Shown here: piece by piece, positions 42,384-44,044 of the stretch | How the letters are laid out: each line of letters begins with the position of its first letter | Numbering within the stretch: the first letter of the stretch is position 1 | Assembly (NCBI GenBank): GCA_944387505.1 | Contig: CALXFG010000016.1 | Location: 1 to 44,044, forward strand | DNA: 44,044 nt | From: an uncultured Clostridia bacterium | GTDB taxonomy: Bacteria; Bacillota; Clostridia; TANB77; CAG-508 | Reading direction: 5' to 3' | Position numbers and translations under genes: made by a program | Notes under the pieces: model-generated | What the model was told of the DNA's origin: nothing | Database searches by the model: none | What the model saw: the letters and a program-made list of their open reading frames with translations, nothing else

Positions 42384-43115
42384 TCATACATCTTCCGTAT
42401 TTTCTAAAATATTTATAATGTATTCTTTTATTTTTTTGTTTGGTATGTCATTAAAATATTTTGCTATTTCTTCTTGTGTAAAAATTACTCTAAAATGCTT
42501 TTCACTTTTATAACTTTCTATTTTTTCTTTACTTAAAATGTATTTTTCACCTAATGTTTTTCTTTTTCTAAAATCTTCCTTTATTTTTTTAGCTATGCTA
42601 TCTGTAATTTCATAATTATAATTTTGTATTATTTCTGCTATCTTAATTTGATTTTTCTCATCTAAAAAACTTATATGTTCTGCTGAATTTATTCCTAACT
42701 TTTTATTATTTACAAGTTCTTGTAATTCTGGTATTAAATAATTTAATCTTAAATATTTTTGAAATGTTCCATTACTAATATTTTTATCTCTGCAAATTTG
42801 TTTTCTATTTTGGTTATATTCTTCAAAATACTTTTTGTATTTTCTTGCTATTTCCATTGGTGTATTTGGTGTTACACTAAATGTATTAATCATATTTTCA
42901 TTTTCATTTTTATGTTTGTGCTCTACTCTACTTTCCTTTATGACTGGCTCATAATCCTCTCCTATCATGTTTAAAACTTCTTCTTTGCTAATCCATTCCA
43001 TATTAACACTTTCTAGAATTTCTCCCACTTTAAGTTTTTCTTTCATCATTTTTTTAACTTTTTTCATTTCCTCTTTCTTGTAATAGTTTATTAATAATTG
43101 ATTTGTTTCTGCCAT
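42384..43115 (-). CDS. ParB/KorB-type helix-turn-helix protein
   Basis: A 243-residue DNA-binding protein. Residues about 100-160 (KQICRDKNISNGTFQKYLRL, then PELQELVNNKKLGINSAEH) match the central HTH of ParB/KorB. The N-terminal CTPase/ParB motif (GxRR) is absent, so it is not a standard chromosomal ParB. It fits a plasmid or conjugative-element regulator or partition factor. I chose the ATG at 43115 (MAETNQ), 7 bases after GGAGGT. A long structured leader precedes it. Confidence 0.78.
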   Translation of the reverse strand: MAETNQLLINYYKKEEMKKVKKMMKEKLKVGEILESVNMEWISKEEVLNMIGEDYEPVIKESRVEHKHKNENENMINTFSVTPNTPMEIARKYKKYFEEYNQNRKQICRDKNISNGTFQKYLRLNYLIPELQELVNNKKLGINSAEHISFLDEKNQIKIAEIIQNYNYEITDSIAKKIKEDFRKRKTLGEKYILSKEKIESYKSEKHFRVIFTQEEIAKYFNDIPNKKIKEYIINILENTEDV

Positions 43116-43369
43116 AGTTAAGACCTCCATTTAATTTATTTAAAAAACAAAAAGCAATTGACAAATCTAGCTTCGTTAGACCTTTTTGTTATTTCTTATT
43201 TTTTTCTTTTTTAATAAGGTCTAACAAGAAGCGTATAAGATTTGTCGACGCGAAAAATTGCACAGCAATTTTTCTGTGCAATTTTATTTTTTTATTATAG
43301 AAAATGCAATTTTCTATAATAAAAAAAGCTAGATTTCTCTAACTTAGTTTCTTGCTTTCAATTTTTCAT
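43116..43369 (-). promoter_or_regulatory. Long structured 5' leader of the parB-like gene
   Basis: About 255 nt. In transcript order: AAATCTAGCTT; a 17-bp hairpin TTTTTTATTATAGAAAA with its complement (43294-43330 region); a hairpin AAATTGCACAG/CTGTGCAATTT followed by TTTTT; then a large stem in which GACAAATCT, GCTTC and GTTAGACCTT pair with AAGGTCTAAC, GAAGC and AGATTTGTC (24 pairs). The 3' AAGCTAGATTT can pair instead with the 5' AAATCTAGCTT, giving exclusive folds typical of attenuation control. Confidence 0.7.
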
Positions 43370-43375
43370 ATTAAG

Positions 43376-43404
43376 ATAATATCATCTTGTTTTTTATACG
43401 TCAA
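43376..43404 (-). promoter_or_regulatory. Promoter for the parB-like operon
   Basis: On the minus strand TTGACG, 17-bp spacer, TATTAT. Confidence 0.8.
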
Positions 43405-43737
43405 TGAATGTTTTTTGAAACAATTTTGAAATTTTATTTTAAACTTAAACAATATTCTTGTATAACCTATAAAATATAATAAGTATATCTCCAATACATT
43501 TATTGTATTTTATAATACTTGCAATGTATTTCATTCATGAATATTCTGTTTATTTTTTATTACATCTCAATTATATCAAGCATCTTTTCACTTTTTATTT
43601 TTCTGTACTTCTTCTGTATTTTTTTATCTTTTACAGAGTACTAGAAAACTTGTTTTTCTATGTGTTTACGAGATACACTCTGTATCTCTTTCCTGCCTTT
43701 TAGTTGTATTATTTAATTTACTTTTGATTTTTAATTT

Positions 43738-43897
43738 TATAAGTCAAATTTTTTAATTTTTTTGACCCAAAATAATTTATAGGACGAATTTTTTGATTTT
43801 TTCGTCCTATGAAATTTTATAGCACGGATTTTTTCAATTTTCCGTGCTATAAATTTTTGTAAAACGATTTTTTAATATTTTCCGTTTTATAATTTTT
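43738..43897. repeat. Four tandem 40-bp hairpin units with compensatory stem changes
   Basis: Units begin at 43738, 43778, 43818 and 43858. Arms: GTCAAA/TTTGAC; ATAGGACGAA/TTCGTCCTAT; ATAGCACGGA/TCCGTGCTAT; GTAAAACG/CGTTTTAT. Loops are T-rich. The array directly follows the Fic-like stop codon. The stretch 43405-43737 before it is AT-rich with no gene I can support. Confidence 0.92.
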
Positions 43898-44044
43898 ATT
43901 TTAAAAACAAATCAATATATTTTTGAAAAGCAAATACTTGATTTCTACTATATCCAGTTGTTTCTATAATAATATTATTTTCTAATAAACAATTAATAAT
44001 ATTTTTTATTGTTCCTTCTTTTATTTTTGTTATATCACATAATT
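43896..44044 (-). CDS. Fic-family protein, C-terminal fragment (continues beyond the window)
   Basis: A minus-strand frame open at the right edge encodes LCDITKIKEGTIKNIINCLL, then ENNIIIETTGYSRNQVFAFQ, KYIDLFLK, stop at 43896-43898. This matches the winged-helix tail of Fic AMP-transferases (TGxxRNRxFxxxxY). The catalytic HPFxxGNGR part would lie outside the window. The stop codon overlaps the last bases of the tandem hairpin array. Confidence 0.6.
   Translation of the reverse strand, partial: LCDITKIKEGTIKNIINCLLENNIIIETTGYSRNQVFAFQKYIDLFLK

Noticed and set aside
43503-43703. Plus-strand 66-residue hydrophobic frame
   Set aside because: AT-rich intergenic DNA gives Phe/Tyr/Leu frames by chance; no ribosome site or family pattern.
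43738-43897. Tandem 40-bp repeats as a CRISPR array or type III (ToxIN-like) antitoxin repeats
   Set aside because: There are no unique spacers, so not CRISPR. Type III antitoxin repeats are nearly identical copies ahead of a toxin gene; here the units differ by paired stem changes and no ToxN-like gene follows.

Overview
The window is A+T-rich DNA from a low-GC Bacillota, most likely a gut-type Clostridia. The signs are strong AAAGGAGG ribosome sites, AT-rich codon choice, MEP-pathway isoprenoid genes, a Lar/CbiMQO nickel cluster and a large serine recombinase of the Clostridia type. Almost every gene lies on the minus strand; the clear exception is one small unknown gene at 2361-2894. I saw no rRNA, tRNA or CRISPR array.

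Layout, left to right. (1) 0.1-3.5 kb: Nudix, alpha/beta hydrolase, CutA and HD-domain housekeeping genes, the lone plus-strand gene, and a flavodoxin-like gene. (2) 3.7-9.5 kb: a nickel-pincer-nucleotide block, transcribed larC-larB-larE-cbiM(N)-cbiQ-cbiO. It couples cofactor synthesis to an ECF nickel/cobalt importer. cbiQ carries an in-frame TAG, and no lactate racemase gene (larA) is present. (3) 9.7-13.1 kb: MerR regulator, cupin, ferredoxin-tailed aldo/keto reductase and a DUF362 protein, with a MerR-type promoter (19-bp spacer) in front. A twin of that promoter lies at 16.4 kb without an intact gene behind it. (4) 13.2-18.95 kb: a class A PBP with a 205-residue Lys/Glu cytosolic tail, then small redox, cupin and Nudix genes and a frameshifted acetyltransferase. 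(5) 19.1-25.1 kb: purH with a clean promoter and terminator, an ATP-grasp ligase with ispD-ispE-ispF, and an unknown 383-residue protein. (6) 25.3-29.8 kb: an in-frame metallophosphoesterase-PepD fusion with a perfect ribosome site embedded at the junction, a Nudix gene, a nitroreductase, and a DinD-like gene with a half-degenerate LexA/DinR box. (7) 29.9-33.7 kb: a 1252-residue secreted, membrane-anchored protein with NPCBM, transglutaminase-like and discoidin domains and Pro/Glu repeats. (8) 33.8-44 kb: an accessory or mobile island. It holds gene remnants, a strong candidate structured small RNA, a PemK/MazF-like toxin, a GNAT fused to a degenerate aldo/keto reductase, an AlbA_2/Schlafen-type protein, a transglutaminase-like two-gene module, a large serine recombinase, a SHOCT-like peptide, a ParB-HTH protein with a long structured leader, and the 3' end of a Fic-like gene.

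Several families of hairpin repeats run through the intergenic spaces: a 31-bp TGTC...GACA family, a GGGGACG family, a GGTCACAATTTGTGACC family, and 40-bp tandem hairpins with compensatory stem changes. The least explained signals are the structured RNA at 34.23-34.46 kb, the parB leader at 43.1-43.4 kb, the covarying 40-bp hairpins, and the transglutaminase-like/187-residue gene pair beside the recombinase. Family assignments come from motifs read by eye; no database search was possible.
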